In this document: one piece after another, positions 1 to 11,786 of the stretch | Numbering within the stretch: position 1 is the first letter of the stretch | How the letters are laid out: each line of letters begins with the position of its first letter | Assembly: GCA_030248215.1 (NCBI GenBank) | Contig: JASANG010001590.1 | Location: 124,001-188,000 of the forward strand | Origin: Enoplolaimus lenunculus | Lineage: Eukaryota; Nematoda; Enoplea; Enoplida; Thoracostomopsidae | Direction: 5' to 3' | Length of the DNA: 64,000 nucleotides | Translations under genes and position numbers: made by a program | Notes under the pieces: generated by a model | What the model saw: the letters and a program-made list of their open reading frames with translations, nothing else | Database searches by the model: none | Told to the model about the DNA's origin: nothing

Positions 1-298
1 AAAATTGACAGTTTTCACTCACAGCTAACCTTCAAAGAGTTAAAGCTGCAACACCGTACGCTGTTATAAGCAGTCAGTGAACGTTAAAAAAGCAAAAAAC
101 TCTGTGCTTTATTTAGCTGGGTTTGAAATTTCGTTGCTTCTAGTAAGCTTTCTTGTGTAAAATTCATTGGAGCTGTAACGAAAACCTTCATCAAAGAGCA
201 AATCACGGTTGTTCGTAGATGATTTTAGCGTGGGTACAAAAATTTTATTTGTCTAGAAAAAGCGCGACGGGTCGGGTAGAAAATCCTTACCCACATCT

Positions 299-455
299 CA
301 CTCTGCTTGGAATACCACAATTTTCTGGGATTGCATGATGAAAACTGAGATCGAAAGTGATATCTGCCACCCTGTCTTGTTTGAAAACGTCTTCGCAAAC
401 TTGCCCGTTACAAATGTCAGCCGCAAGTTCTTCGTTGCAAAAGCTTGCACATTTG
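299..455 (-). CDS. Candidate cysteine-rich exon, unidentified
   Basis: One minus-strand frame is open and protein-like: it includes FKCASFCNEELAADICNG, QVCEDVFKQDRVADITFDLS and HHAIPENCGIPSRVR, with six cysteines. An AG acceptor (TTGTAAG) lies upstream and two possible donors downstream (AGA|GTGAGA and TGG|GTAAGG), although the second belongs to a repeat that also occurs near 7430-7465. Cysteine spacing suggests a secreted protein or toxin-like fold, but I cannot name a family. The rest of the gene would lie below position 299 or outside the window. Confidence 0.3.
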
Positions 456-575
456 AACAGGGCTTACAATTGGTGGTAGACGCTGTACACATTCGATAAT
501 ACTCTGTTAATAACTGCTCGTTGTTTGATAGTTTTAGATTTGGGTGCTCTTGATATGAGAATTGTATACCTTCTA

Positions 576-795
576 CACTGCAAAAAATGGTGAGTCAAAT
601 TGACTCTCTCGGAAATAAGCTTTTCCTGACTACACAAAGTGAGTCAAAATTCGACTCGGCCAGAGTCAAATTCGATTCACGGAATCGCTCAGTAAGTCGA
701 ATTGGACCCTGGCTGAGTCGAATTCGACTCAGTTTGTGTAGTCAGGAAAAGCTTATTTCGGAGAGAGTCAATTTGCCTCACCATTTTTTACAGTG
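576..795. mobile_element. Family C hairpin MITE (Tc1/mariner-like), copy 1
   Basis: A 220-bp near-palindrome that starts CACTGCAAAAAATGGTGAGT and ends in the inverted equivalent, flanked by TA on both sides. The arms repeat GAGTCAAATTGACTC-type motifs. No coding capacity. TA target and palindromic form fit a Tc1/mariner-derived MITE. Confidence 0.85.
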
Positions 796-1384
796 TAGAC
801 TTACCCGCTGATCCGTTAACGCCGTCTTTGTATAAACAGTGTTTGATAGTGAATTAGGTGTATGCAGTAAATTGGTGGCGCCGAAACAATTAAACGTAAA
901 TCGAACTGGATTTAATAGTTTTGAAAAGTTTTCGCTCATAAACTGAGCAAAAAAACACTATACAGACTCGACTGTTTTGCCTAAACCAGGGTCGCAGCCA
1001 GCATTTCGTTTTGCCAGGGGATAATTGCATATAAAAGTTTGTGCCAAACCAGCGTGGCGATCGAGAAAACTTTTTGACCTGTAAAATTTACAATATACCG
1101 AACTCTAAAGCCTGTTAAGCGTACTTTTTGTCTTGTGTCTCAAAGAATTTTGCGAACACATATACGCCCCACTATTTGATCTGTTGTATACGGCCCTTGT
1201 CATGACCAAGCTTATTTTATAGCCTACCCTTAATAGCGTTGCTTTTGCAGTGTTTACACCAACGTTGGTTTGTTATGTAATTTATATCGCGACGATGTGG
1301 TGCATAAAAATTTAGTTTATAAATGAGAACCATACAAAATTTCAGTATTGGACAAAGTTAAATTTAATCGAGTTGTTGATCCTT
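796..1384. other. No gene or clear repeat seen
   Basis: AT-rich sequence between a family C and a family G element. No splice-framed open reading was found. Confidence 0.5.
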
Positions 1385-1487
1385 AGGGGTGCGCTATTAT
1401 GGCGACGGACGGCGTAGTACGGATGACGCACAGTTACGGACGGCACCGGTGACGAACGGTGCCATAGACGTCAAGTATAGCGCAACT
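1385..1487. mobile_element. Family G CpG-rich palindromic MITE, short copy
   Basis: AGGGGTGCGCTATTATGG at the left and CAAGTATAGCGCAACT at the right, with ACGGACGGCACCGGTGACG inside. Confidence 0.65.
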
Positions 1488-2019
1488 ATGTGCAACTCAG
1501 CGCAAAATTTGTACGCGACTGGCTTTTTTATACTGAAGTGGTGATGGTAAAAAACAACTCAAATCAGAGCAACTGTGGCTGAAGTATGAAAGGTTAAATT
1601 TGATCTCAGATGAAATAGAAAATATTCATGCGTGAGACAGTTTAAACGGTGCTTATAATAAAACCAATTTGTATTTATTATTTCGTGTACAAAACAAGCC
1701 TTACCGAGGGCCGATCCTGGGGGGTGCGTGGATCCGTCTTTCCCACCATCAATTTCTGGATCTGCCACTGATAATTACTGTACCGCTGCGCAGGAATTCT
1801 GTGCTGCAGGACTAAAACTTACCAAACTGTACAGCCGTGTTGGTTTAATACTGGAATTTACTGTACCATTGCTTTAAATTTATTGTTTAAATAAACATAC
1901 TGAAAGTGGTCCACGGGAATTTTAGGGATTCCGTTTGTCAGCGTCACTGCAACAGAATAAGCTTAAGTTTTAGACTAATTTTAGGCTAACGCTTAGGCAT
2001 TTGGCTATGGTAGTGCACA

Positions 2020-2180
2020 GGGCCGCAGGCAGCCATTCCCTATGCCCCAATTTTTGAGCCCCCACCCTTAAAGGAGCCCCCACCCTAACCGGTTGAATCA
2101 AACACCGCCAAAATTTTGAAATGCCTCTGGTTTCGCGCTTGGTGGTGGGAACCCACCCCTGTCTGCTCTGGCACTGGTAA
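2020..2180. mobile_element. Family J-like element, degraded
   Basis: GGGCCGCAGGCAGCC at the left, AGCCCCCACCCT twice inside, and GTCTGCTCTGGCACTGG at the right match the layout of the copy at 7829. Confidence 0.55.
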
Positions 2181-2579
2181 TCACTCCTGGGCGCATTTAG
2201 ATTTAGATTGGTTTTAGGTTTTGAATTACGGTTTTAGGCTACGCCAGTAAAAGTAACAATAGACCAGAAACTGGTCAAACTGTTTGTTTTTAGGTGTTTG
2301 CAAACTTAATATTTTTAACGTTCACTGCCAGTTTCAGCATCCGTATTCATACAAAACATCTGGTATTGGCAAAATATGGTCGGTCAACAAAACATAAAAT
2401 GGGCGTTACGGAACATGATTTTGAAGTTTAGTGTCGTTTGCAACGTATAGTTTTCATCGTAAATTAAATTTCAATTTGCTTTGTGTGGTTGAACAGTTCA
2501 CTGATTCTGTATACATTTTTTAGCTGGAAAAACAAAATCGATGGATTTGGTTTCAATTAAAAATATCACAGTTACAGAT

Positions 2580-2760
2580 ATGGTCGGTGCAGCCACCCCC
2601 GCAATATCCCCCGTTAGAAGGAAGTATCACCCCATAGAGGGGCCCCACCCTAACAAGATTTTTAACAAAAAGCTTGAAAAATCTGTTGATCGTTGCAATG
2701 TGCCCCCTCTCCGGAATTTTAGGGGCCCCCATCCTAGCCTACTTAGTGCTCCGGCACTAG
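2580..2760. mobile_element. Family J-like element, degraded
   Basis: GTGCAGCCACCCCCGCAA at the left, repeated CCCCACCCTAAC-type blocks and GTGCTCCGGCACTAG at the right. The 76-codon frame across it is transposon sequence. Confidence 0.55.
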
Positions 2761-2909
2761 TTATAGAGTAGAGACCCTTTTTAGAAGTCATTCGGTATAA
2801 GGTTCATTTCTTCAATATCAAGAATTTCTTTTTTATAAACCCCAAAGAGAAGTGGGTATCATAGATTGGGCGTCATTGGTTCAAATACACATCACGACGA
2901 TATCCAATA

Positions 2910-3073
2910 CCCTGCAATAAATGGTGAGTCAAATTGACTCTCTCCGAAATAGGCTTTTTCGGACTGCACAAACTGAGTCAACTTCGACTCCGCCAGAGTC
3001 GAATTCGACTTTTGTATAGTCCGAAAAAGACTATTTCGAAGAGAGTCAATTTGACTCTCTATTTTTTACCGCG
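2910..3073. mobile_element. Family C hairpin MITE, copy 2 (shortened)
   Basis: A 164-bp copy with the same GAGTCAAATTGACTC arms and TA flanks. Part of the central region is missing compared with the 220-bp copies. Confidence 0.8.
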
Positions 3074-3589
3074 TATATTATGCTAAACCAGACCCGGAAT
3101 CGAAGTATGTTCTGTTAGCGTTCAAAACAAATTTTGGGTCCTCTTAGGAAATTTTCAACCTCGCTTGAACATAAAGTCATCTTACAACCTTGCACGTCCG
3201 TCCCAAAAAATTTTATCTTCATTTGCAAGATGAACAGCATACGCGTTTATGACGAAGACAACTAAGGTTTTATTTTACACTTGACCAAAACTGCAACATT
3301 CACCTGACAGCAAAACCTAGTTTGTTCCTGTAGTTCGGGTTTAACCTAAAATAGGTTTTTTTGCGATTTATCATAATTACACAAATTATAAAAAGAAATT
3401 CGTCACTTAAACCTAAATAGTTTAGTTCAGCTGATTGGCAAATGTCTTATGAAAAGAAACTAAAGGAATTATACTTACTTATCATAAACAAAGTTTTCTC
3501 CGCTATAATCTATGTTAGGTCCACTTTATACAGCTTAAATTTTATACCATTGTATTCTGCCCACCTAATAAGGAATCGCATCTAAATAT

Positions 3590-3776
3590 GGCCAATGTAT
3601 ACAACAATTCCGTAACAGTAGCATATAAGCGTATTCCTAAATCTAAAACCTAAGCGTAAGAACGAACTTAGATTTAAGCCTAAGCCTAAGCCTCAGCAAA
3701 AAATCGTCCAAAGCGTAAACATATCCTATTACAGTCGCGCAGAAAATCGTTCCGCTCCTGATCTTTACATGGGTCC
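3590..3776 (-). mobile_element. Family A MITE with TTAGGC-like array
   Basis: Starts GGCCAATGTATA and ends CTGATCTTTACATGGGTCC, the inverted form of the family's other end. The interior holds CCTAAG hexamers. Flanks show only a weak 8-bp duplication. Confidence 0.75.
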
Positions 3777-4079
3777 AAAATGTACCGCATTTGAAACGCT
3801 TTTAGCATTTCAAACGACATATTTTGAAACGGGGTTTTTGCAGTTGGAGAAACTATAACGACTGGCATAGCGAGACGCTGTTGTCTCAAGGCTCTTTTTA
3901 GCATTTATCATTGTTTCAAAAAAGTGAAACGCGTTTTGTATTTTTAAAGTACATGATTCTACATCTAAGTTTATTGGGAAACATGTATTTGAAACCAAAA
4001 TCAGTTGTAACATCCAGAAACATTGTTTATGTTTAATTCAAATACATTTTCATGGCTCCATAAAATACTCTGACAGGAG

Positions 4080-4295
4080 GGCCCATGTAAAGATCAGGGG
4101 CAGAGCGTTTTTCTGTGTTTACTAGAAAAAGAGTAAGCTTAAGATTTAGATTAATTATTTTGCTCGGCTTAGGCTTAGGCTTAGGTTTCGGTTTAGGAAT
4201 ATGCTCGTTCTTACGCGTTGGCTTCGGCTTTGACTTACGCTTATGTTTAGGAATATGCTTATAATACTTTTCCGCCCCTTTTCCTTACATTAGCC
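4080..4295 (+). mobile_element. Family A MITE with TTAGGC-like array
   Basis: A 216-bp copy starting GGCCCATGTAAAGATCAGGG. The flanking duplication is GACAGGAG/GATAGGAG (7 of 8). The interior has GGCTTA hexamers and the typical GGAATATGCTTATAATACT near its right end. Confidence 0.85.
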
Positions 4296-4899
4296 GATAG
4301 GAGTATAAATTTTTTAATCGCTTATATCCTAGGTGCCGATATTTAGGCTTAGCTTATGCCAATTTTTAGGTTTTAGACGTACTTGGATTTACTAAACTCT
4401 TCAAATCATTTGCTGCAAGTTTAGAAAACGCTATTAAAACATGAATTAGGCTTGCATATATTGTCTTAATAGTCGCCCGCACGCACGTGAGACAATAGAT
4501 TGCCAGGATTTGGTTTTGGAGCGTATAACTTTATGTTTTGGGCTCTAGAACCCAACGCGATATTCTAAGGACTGTAAAAATGCATATTTTAATCTCTCAG
4601 GATCTTAGGGAATACTTATAGCTTCTATGCTTTTCTTTTTATACATACGCCAGGGCCGTGGGTAGGCATGACCTCTTAAACTTTGTTAGTACCACCAGCT
4701 TCGATCGGCATAAATGTAGAAGTGCTGAATGTATAGGTATTTTGTTGCGTGCCCATGAAAAAATTTCGTTGTGTCATTTCAGTTCAAATATTACTCAAAC
4801 GCCTGTGCTTGTAGCCAGAAAATAATGCATTTTTGAAATTAAAAAAAATTTTCATAATCGGCATTTTCCTCAGGTTTCTGTAAATTGAATGAATACTCA

Positions 4900-5277
4900 C
4901 AATGGCTGGGTTTCCAAAATCTTACTTAAGTATTTACTTATGTTGTACTTAAGTAATTACTTAAGTCGTCTACTTAAGTAAAAACTTATCTTTTCGAGCA
5001 AAACAGATAAATGCCAAACATGAGCAACTGTCACAGCAAAATAACAATAGTTCTGCTTTATATTAATAAAGAGGCACCTAGTGTCTACAATTTAAGTTAT
5101 ACCAAGGTTAACATGCCTGAGCTGCTAATCTGTAATATGTCAAATTTTGTCAGCGACTTTAGTATTTACTTAACTTAAGTAAGCTTTTAACAACGACAAA
5201 AAAGTTAAGTAATTGCTTCGGACGTACTTCTAAGCACTACGTCGTACTTAAGTACGGTTTCAGAAACCCAGCCATTG
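4900..5277. mobile_element. Family F element, PIF/Harbinger-like (TCA target), rich in ACTTAAGT palindromes
   Basis: A 378-bp element with ends CAATGGCTGGGTTTCCAAAA and GTTTCAGAAACCCAGCCATTG, flanked by TCA on both sides. The subterminal sequence is made of many ACTTAAGT or TACTTAAGTA units on both sides. No coding capacity. The 3-bp duplication fits PIF/Harbinger. A decayed relative of its right half lies at about 25478-25595. Confidence 0.78.
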
Positions 5278-5839
5278 TCACGTAAAACCTAATATCCAAA
5301 AAGACTTCCATCAATAACAAGTTGTATGCTTTCCACTGAACATGCTGAACACCTCGCTTTGTATTTTGAAATTTTTAAAAAGTTCAAAGCTTTCTTAAAG
5401 CCAGCACGGGCATCGGTCAAAATTTAATTATACCAAGCTCGCGCGTGAAGTTAGCGTAGTCATTTTTTTGACTGCGCTAACTCGGATGAGTCTTCGGTTC
5501 CAAAAACAAAAAAAGCCTGTCTTTTTTTGACTACCGCCGGGCACATGCTAGTCAAAAAGACGTGCCTCTTTAATTTTTTTCTACGATTTAAACTTTCCAA
5601 CTTATTGTGGTTTTGTATTAAGTGCACCTTTGTACAACAATAGTTCTAGTGAAATCTTCATCTCGAAATTTATTGATGAGGAAGAAAAATTGTCGACGAG
5701 AGTTTACACTATTCCATCATAGAGTGTACTATGAGCAACTAAATGCAATTTGTGCACGAGCAATAAAAACACAATGCACAGTGTTTAATAATAAATATGT
5801 GCACGTATGAGTACGACAACATTTCCGCAAGACATTAGA

Positions 5840-5935
5840 GCCTCCGTTTCGATCTTGAGCGTCAAGCTCCTATTGCTTAGTGGTAATGCCGGAAACGTGT
5901 CCCACTTGAGAGACCGGCGTTGAGATATAAGCTTG
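5840..5935 (+). repeat. tRNA-like SINE fragment
   Basis: GCGTCAAGCTCCTATTGC and CTTAGTGGTAATGCCGG resemble a tRNA 5' half with an A box. The same GCGTCAAGCTCCTAT leader occurs in reverse at 61240-61256. The B box is degraded. Confidence 0.45.
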
Positions 5936-6548
5936 AAAAGAGGTGCCTCGACAAAATACAGAATAATCCTACAGGAATGCGTAAAAACTTTGCATTTATG
6001 TGTGCCAAAAGAACTCTTGTAAATTTTATTAAAGGAATTCCTTGTAATCCTGTAAGTAACTTGTCTTATAATGGCCGTTGCCCTAAAATTTACTAAACTG
6101 AATCGCATAGTTTACCACTAAAAATAGGAACTTGAAACGTTTTGTTGCTGCGCAAAAATATCCTCAATGTCACACGAACGGAAGCCAAAATACTGTGACC
6201 GCAATAAACTATAGACAATAACTTCTATAAACTTCTCACAGTCGCGTATATAAATGCCCGTTGCAAAAACTATTCAAAGCTCAAACGTCTTTAGCCTTTT
6301 TTTGGCTAAAAAATGTTTCTGGCATCGCCTTCATTCAAGGATTCTTGTTTTCTTTGGCTTCAGCTTTAAAAGAATTGCGTCTGAATGTGCGATAGAACAT
6401 TTTTGTTGCAATATCATAAAACGATGTTATAAAATTCGCAAGTCCAAGCCATCTAAACAAAACCAACAGCTACGAGGCAGGAGAATGGGCTCTGAACCTC
6501 CTGTAACGCAGATTTATGGTTCTTTCTGCCCTGGCCAAAAAGAGTCGA

Positions 6549-6620
6549 CAGCCAGGGTATAACCGGATTGTAAAAATAACGGAAACGGAACACGATTATT
6601 GAATTAGAAAAATTTCAAAG
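6549..6620 (+). repeat. Family O repeat (AATAACGGAAACGGAA)
   Basis: GTAAAAATAACGGAAACGGA recurs at 61930-62000, 42857-42890 and 43095-43150 and, reversed, at 15935-15975. Copies begin near AGGGT(G)TA, so they may share one end sequence. Class unknown. Confidence 0.5.
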
Positions 6621-7475
6621 ATGTTAAATACCCGAGCGTAACGCGGGTGCGGGTAAGAAAATGTTGGCGCGTAAACATCCGCAAGTAAATAATTTCAAAG
6701 CGCAGGTAAAAAAATTGAAATTCTTTATCCGCCTACAATTTTTACAATAAACTTAAAACCAGATAATGTAGAAAAACTTACATTTTTAAACTGTTTTTAC
6801 CGTATGAATGAAAAATAAGTATGCGCACTCTTGAAATGTGCTGTTAAATTGAAAACTACTTGTGGCTTCTTGAATGGCAGCAACAATATGTGTTATTCCA
6901 TTTGCACACATTCTTCACGTTCCCATAGAGGTTACGGTTTTCTTTGGCTTAGAACAATATTTTTACATCTCTGTGAAAGAGGTCTTAAGACAAATTGCGA
7001 CAAAACCGTAAAGAAATGTGTGATTTATGCCCTCTTAATTCCACGATTTTGTACTGACAAGAATGTTTTGGTTCACTGATCATGATCATCCTTCGGCAAA
7101 TAACCTAGTTTTAACGGTATAGGTGTATTAATGTGCAATATGCCTGGTGTTACATGTTTTACTTAATGATTTGTTTTGAAAGTTACTGATAAACAGTTTT
7201 TGTAATGTAAATCGAGCGAGTAACATCAATGCACTGTAAAATTACAAAATTGTATTGAACACAGAAGAAAAAAAGCGCACGTAAAGTCAGTATCGGTAAA
7301 GTAATTTTGCGTGGCTAAAAACGGTTAACGGGAAAAAATTTTGCGCGGGTAAAAATGGGTAGCGGGTAAAAGAATTTTGCGCGGGTACAACCGCAGGTCA
7401 AGAAATAAAATTTCCGCGATTACAGCGCAACGCGGATAAAAAATCTTTACCCACTTACATCTCTGATCTATGCTA
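6620..7475. repeat. Degenerate GCGGGTAAA repeats and unassigned sequence
   Basis: Two clusters (6635-6735 and 7270-7465) repeat variants of GCGCGGGTAAAA. The second ends AAATCTTTACCCACTTACAT, also seen at about 270-297. The stretch between shows no convincing exon. Confidence 0.5.
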
Positions 7476-7828
7476 CTTGGCAGTAGCTTTGTTGCGGTAG
7501 TTTGGCAACTTGCAATGTACGGCAAACTCCTGGGACTACCTATTTTTGTTTGTAAAAGTTATGACTAGAAAATTAGAAAACATATGTTTATATTTCAAAC
7601 ATTTTTGATTGAACCGTTGTAAAAGCAATGTTTTGAATGTGCAGATTTCAGTAGATAAATGTATTTCGACACAATTTTTAGATAAATTTTACAGTTTTAA
7701 AGCTTGCCATTCACATCATATGAAGCCCGAAGTGTGACAGCGACCTAAAGCGGTATAAATGTCGAAAATTTCAGGAATTGATTTTTGAAAATAAGACAAT
7801 TTGTTTTGTAAGTTTTGTACATACACCC

Positions 7829-8014
7829 AGGGTCAGAGCAACCACTTCCCATGGACCCTATTTGGTGGGACCCCTCCCCTAAAGGGGCTCCCACCGCCGC
7901 CCTAACCGATTTAAGAAAAACCGCCGAAGTTTTAAAATGCGTCTGGCTTCTCGCTCGCGAGTTTGGGACACACATACTGGAGTTTGTGGAGCCCCCCGTC
8001 TGCTCCGGCATTGG
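7829..8014. mobile_element. Family J hAT-like element, GC-rich
   Basis: A 186-bp element, AGGGTCAGAGCA at the left and TGCTCCGGCATTGG at the right, flanked by ATACACCC/ATACACCT (7 of 8). It contains CCCCTCCCCTAAAGGGGC. Both overlapping open frames here belong to this repeat and are not genes. Confidence 0.75.
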
Positions 8015-8304
8015 ATACACCTGCAACTTGTTTCTATGGTTTCATGATTTATATCGCAAAAATAGGTCTATGTAGGCTGACTTGCGGTAACGGCAAAGTT
8101 GGCTTTTAGTCAAATATCTTGTTTCATGACAAATTTGTCAGACTTAGAAAATATTTCGATGCTTTCGTTTACTTTTACAAAAGTCGTTGCGGAAACAGTT
8201 TGCCAACTGTATGTGTTTTTCCGGAAGTGATGTGGTAAATTTCATATCTTATAGCATAAGTCGGTGGTTAGAGCTATACATTAACTTTTTGTGCAATTAA
8301 GACT

Positions 8305-8400
8305 ATAAGGCTTTAGTTAGGCTTAAGCTTAGGTTAATGTTTAGGCTTAGGCTTCCAGATAGGCTTAAGCTTAGGTTAATGTTTAGGCTTAGGCTTCCAC
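8305..8400 (+). repeat. Tandem duplication of a TTAGGC-like segment
   Basis: Two direct copies of a segment of about 48 bp containing GGCTTAAGCTTAGGTTAATG and TTTAGGCTTAGGCTTCCA. Not bounded by A or B family ends. Confidence 0.75.
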
Positions 8401-8465
8401 AGCCGGCCATTAACCGTTACAACTAGATTCCCGACACCTTAAACAATCAATTAATTATCAGAATA

Positions 8466-8621
8466 TCAATAAACAATCCCGTTGCCACCGCTGAAATTTT
8501 CCAACAAAAGATAAGTATCAACCGGAGCTTCGAAAACTTTCTGAACCCATAAACAATCACCAATTTTATGCCTGAAACCTCCTCGCACGTAACCGTTTTC
8601 ACAGAGCAATCTGACTGATCC
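8466..8621 (-). CDS. Candidate terminal exon, unidentified
   Basis: A minus-strand frame reads CENGYVRGGFRHKIGDC, then LWVQKVFEAPVDTYLLLENF and SGGNGIVY before a stop. Its residue composition is more protein-like than the overlapping longer frame. A possible acceptor is ACCAG at 8622-8626, and GTTTCAG inside is another. I do not recognise the protein and found no partner exon. Confidence 0.25.
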   Translation of the reverse strand, partial: GSVRLLCENGYVRGGFRHKIGDCLWVQKVFEAPVDTYLLLENFSGGNGIVY

Positions 8622-9203
8622 TGGTTCTTGTCAATATTTCTGCTCTGCTCCACAGTTTCAACCCATAAATGCGGCACGAATCCATTTTTATAGTTGTTAC
8701 TAAAACTAAACAACGATAACGACATAGCTACGCATGTCTCTAGGGTAAATACCATAGGCAAAACTCATCAAAACTGTGTATTTTTGATGCACCGTTTATG
8801 GACCGCATACTGTCGGCTTCATGACGTGAATGACCTGTTTTAATTTCAAATTCTGTTCCTCTTATGGCTGATGTTTTCGAGAAATTAATGGCTCACAATG
8901 CGCGTGCTAAGCCAGAGATACATCACAATTATGCGGATTTATTCAGCATGCGTTTGTTTTTGTTGTTATTTTAGCACTTTAAGTCTAACTAGGATTCTAG
9001 GTTTGGGTATAGGCCACATTAGTTATAAACAGTTTAGCCTGTATGTTAATTGGTTGCAATTAACATTGAGTTTTCACATAATTATTATTGTCAACTTCAT
9101 TGGACGACAATGAAAACTGAACCTTCTTCAGAGCTGTGCATCTGTTTCAACAGAGGAGAGGCATTCAAGGGTTTTCAATGAATTACAAGCAAAGTTGAAG
9201 ATT

Positions 9204-9262
9204 TGCTAGGGGGCCAAAATTTTTCCACGGGGGCTGAGCCCCCTCTTCTTGGCTACGGGCCC
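9204..9262. mobile_element. Family E MITE, short remnant
   Basis: CTAGGGGGCCAAAATTTTTC, then GGGGGCTGAGCCCCC and TTGGCTACGGGCCCG, the right end of family E. Confidence 0.5.
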
Positions 9263-9327
9263 GTGTTTCAGTGACAGTATATATAGGGCTTATTGTCGCT
9301 ATACACTTTATAGCGGTTTCAATATCG

Positions 9328-9566
9328 AGCCAATGTAAAGAACAGGGACGGAACAGTATTATAAGCATATTCCTAAGCCTAAGCCTATAGCGTAAGAATG
9401 AGCATATTCCTAAACCTAAGCCTAAGCCTAATCCTACAACGCAACAATAAGCATATTCCTACGCCTAAGCCTAAGCCTAAGCCAAGCAAAAAATTAGCCT
9501 AAAGCTTAAGCTTACTCTTTTATAGTGCCACAGAAAAACGTTCTGCCCCTGATCTTTACATGGACC
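9328..9566 (-). mobile_element. Family A MITE with TTAGGC-like array
   Basis: A 239-bp copy in reverse orientation with a perfect 8-bp duplication, CAATATCG, at 9320-9327 and 9567-9574. The interior has two clusters of CCTAAG hexamers. Confidence 0.88.
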
Positions 9567-9955
9567 CAATATCGGAAGTAATAACTGGCGTGGATAGAAA
9601 ACTGTGTGTCGTACCATCTTTGCAGCCGTGGCGTCTGTGTTTTTTATATTTGATTCAGAAAAAATACTTGTATTTTTACGTCAACAGGATTTGTCAACTT
9701 TCCATTATTTTGCTGCTATCAGCTCAGCAAAAAAGACAACATTTAACCTCCAATTTTAGTTTAAGCGCAAGCATTTAGATATTTAGAGCCTAACTGTCTC
9801 GCACACTGTTTTCTTTAACTCAACTGCGAACTTGAGCCACACAACCCTAATCTCACCAGTTGCTTTCGTCATGTAGCTTACTTAGATTACGTCCCTGGCC
9901 GTGTGAACCATGGAAACTGTGCCGCAAAAGTCAATATTTTGAACATATCACATTT

Positions 9956-10149
9956 AGCCCATGCTACTTTAAGGGGTGAACCATTTTTTTCGGTGCACTG
10001 CAATACAGTAAGCTTAAAGCTTAGACTACTGTTTTTGCTGAATGCTTAGCCTTAGTTATATGTTTATTCTCGCGCTGAGGGTTAGACTTAGCCTTAGGTT
10101 TAGGATCATGTTTATACTACTGTTACGCCCCTAAAAGTAACATTGGTCT
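9956..10149 (+). mobile_element. Family B-like MITE, degraded
   Basis: AGCCCATGCTACTTTAAGGG on the left and CCCCTAAAAGTAACATTGG on the right frame an interior with AAGCTTAGACTA and decayed TTAGGC-like units. Confidence 0.7.
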
Positions 10150-10941
10150 AGCATTGAATGGGTACAACAATAACAAAAATTTTACACAAAATTAAATTTC
10201 CCTATTAATGCCTGCATGCTGCGTCCTCGTGGGGAGCTATGCTTATTTTCTTCCGCAAAATTGACTGGCATGTTGAGCAATAGGCACCAGCATCATAACC
10301 AGGAACGGTTAATACAGAAAGACTGAAGTTCTCTCGCATAGGGAATGAAAATTTTCCTAACATAAAATTCGTTTAATGTTGGCAAGTCATTTTTCGCACA
10401 ATGGGGCGACGAATTTGATTTCATGGAAGAGCGGCAACCCTTCTCGTTACCCGCAGTTGCAATACTGGTCCAATATATAAAACATCGTCGTAACTGTGAG
10501 TTTATACCTAAGCCTAAGCCTACGCAAAAAAATTAATCTAAAACATAAGCTTTCTCTATTGCAGTCCCGTCGTCAAACGTTCCGCCCCTGATCTTTGCAT
10601 GGACAAAATACAAAAAGCAACAACGATTTTAATGGTGCACGACACACTGTTGTTTACTGTGAACTTTGGCTATAGCATTCTCATTAAAAACGAGTATCTA
10701 TTGTACATTGACTTGAAAAGCGCAGACAAGGCTGGTTGTACCTGGCTTTTTTGGATCGAAAGAATAATTATTATGAGGCTAAATTTCAATCAAAAATTTC
10801 AGACCCCTAATGCGTTAATATATCTTCAACAATAACCTTACGCAACAAAATGACAACACCTGAACCGTGCATTAATAAAGACTGATTTTAAAAAATACTC
10901 GTTTTGTACAGAAAAAATTTAAATTTGAATTTATTTATAAC

Positions 10942-11401
10942 AGCGAGCCGTACAGTAATCAACCTATGTAAAGATCAGTGGCGGAACGTTTTTCTGTGGA
11001 ACTGCAACAGAGTAAGCTTAAGCTTTAGACTAATTTTTTGATTGGCTTAGGCTTAGGCTTAAGCTTGGGTATATGCTCATTCTTACGCGTAGGTTTAGGC
11101 TTCGGCTTAGACTTAGGCTTAGGAATATGCTTATAATACTGTTCCGCCCCTGTTCGTTACATTGAACCAGTAATATAAGCATATTCCTATGCCTACGCCT
11201 AAGCGTAAGATTTAGGTTATACAGTAGCGTAGGACTAAGCCTAAGCTTAAGGAAAAAATTTTGCCTAAAGCTTAAACTTACTCTATTGCAGTCCCGCAAA
11301 AAAGCCTAAGAAATAAACGAGTCCAAAGCTTAAGCTTACTCTGTTGCAGTCCGGCAAAAACGATCTGCCTTTTCGCCTCCTGATCTTTGTTTATATGGGT
11401 C
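10942..11401. mobile_element. Family A MITE inserted in another family A MITE
   Basis: The inner + copy (10962-11168) is flanked by AGTAATCA/AGTAATAT. The sequence on both sides joins into a minus-oriented A copy: GCCGTACAGTAAT on the left, then AAGCATATTCC to the ATGGGTCC end near 11401. The right part of the outer copy has extra duplicated hexamer and AAGCTTACTCT segments, so it has been rearranged. Confidence 0.7.
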
Positions 11402-11606
11402 CATTTTTACAGGATCGATACGAGAAATTAACTAAGTCAAAAATATAAATCCCTAATCACACGTGCAAGTGTTTGCAACTGTAAGCACTCGCTAAAACTT
11501 ACTATCATGTAAGAGCTTGAGTTTTCGTTATCAAAAAATGGTCAATTATTTAAAAAACAATGACAACTCTGCACATTTGAGAATACCACAAACAGTTCCT
11601 CATTTT

Positions 11607-11786
11607 GGCCGTGTAATGATCACGGGTGGAACGTTTTTCTGTGGAACTGAAATAGAGCAAGCTTAAGCTTTAAACTAATATTTTGCTTGGTTTCAGCTTA
11701 GACTGACGTTTATGTATAAGCTCATTCTGACGCTTAGGCTAAGGCTTACGAACATGCTTACACTACTGTTCCGCTCCTATTTAACC
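11607..11786 (+). mobile_element. Family A MITE, degraded
   Basis: Starts GGCCGTGTAATGATCACGGG, continues with the usual AAGCTTAAGCTTTAAACTA motif and ends near CTGTTCCGCTCCTATTT. Only a few hexamers remain. Confidence 0.65.

Noticed and set aside
6443-6549. Exon-like frame SKPSKQNQQLRGRRMGSEPP
   Set aside because: Weak acceptor, and the frame runs into a family O repeat at the only possible donor. Not enough to call.
8898-9113. Plus-strand frame with hydrophobic stretches
   Set aside because: AT-rich, no acceptor or donor in phase and no motif. Likely chance.
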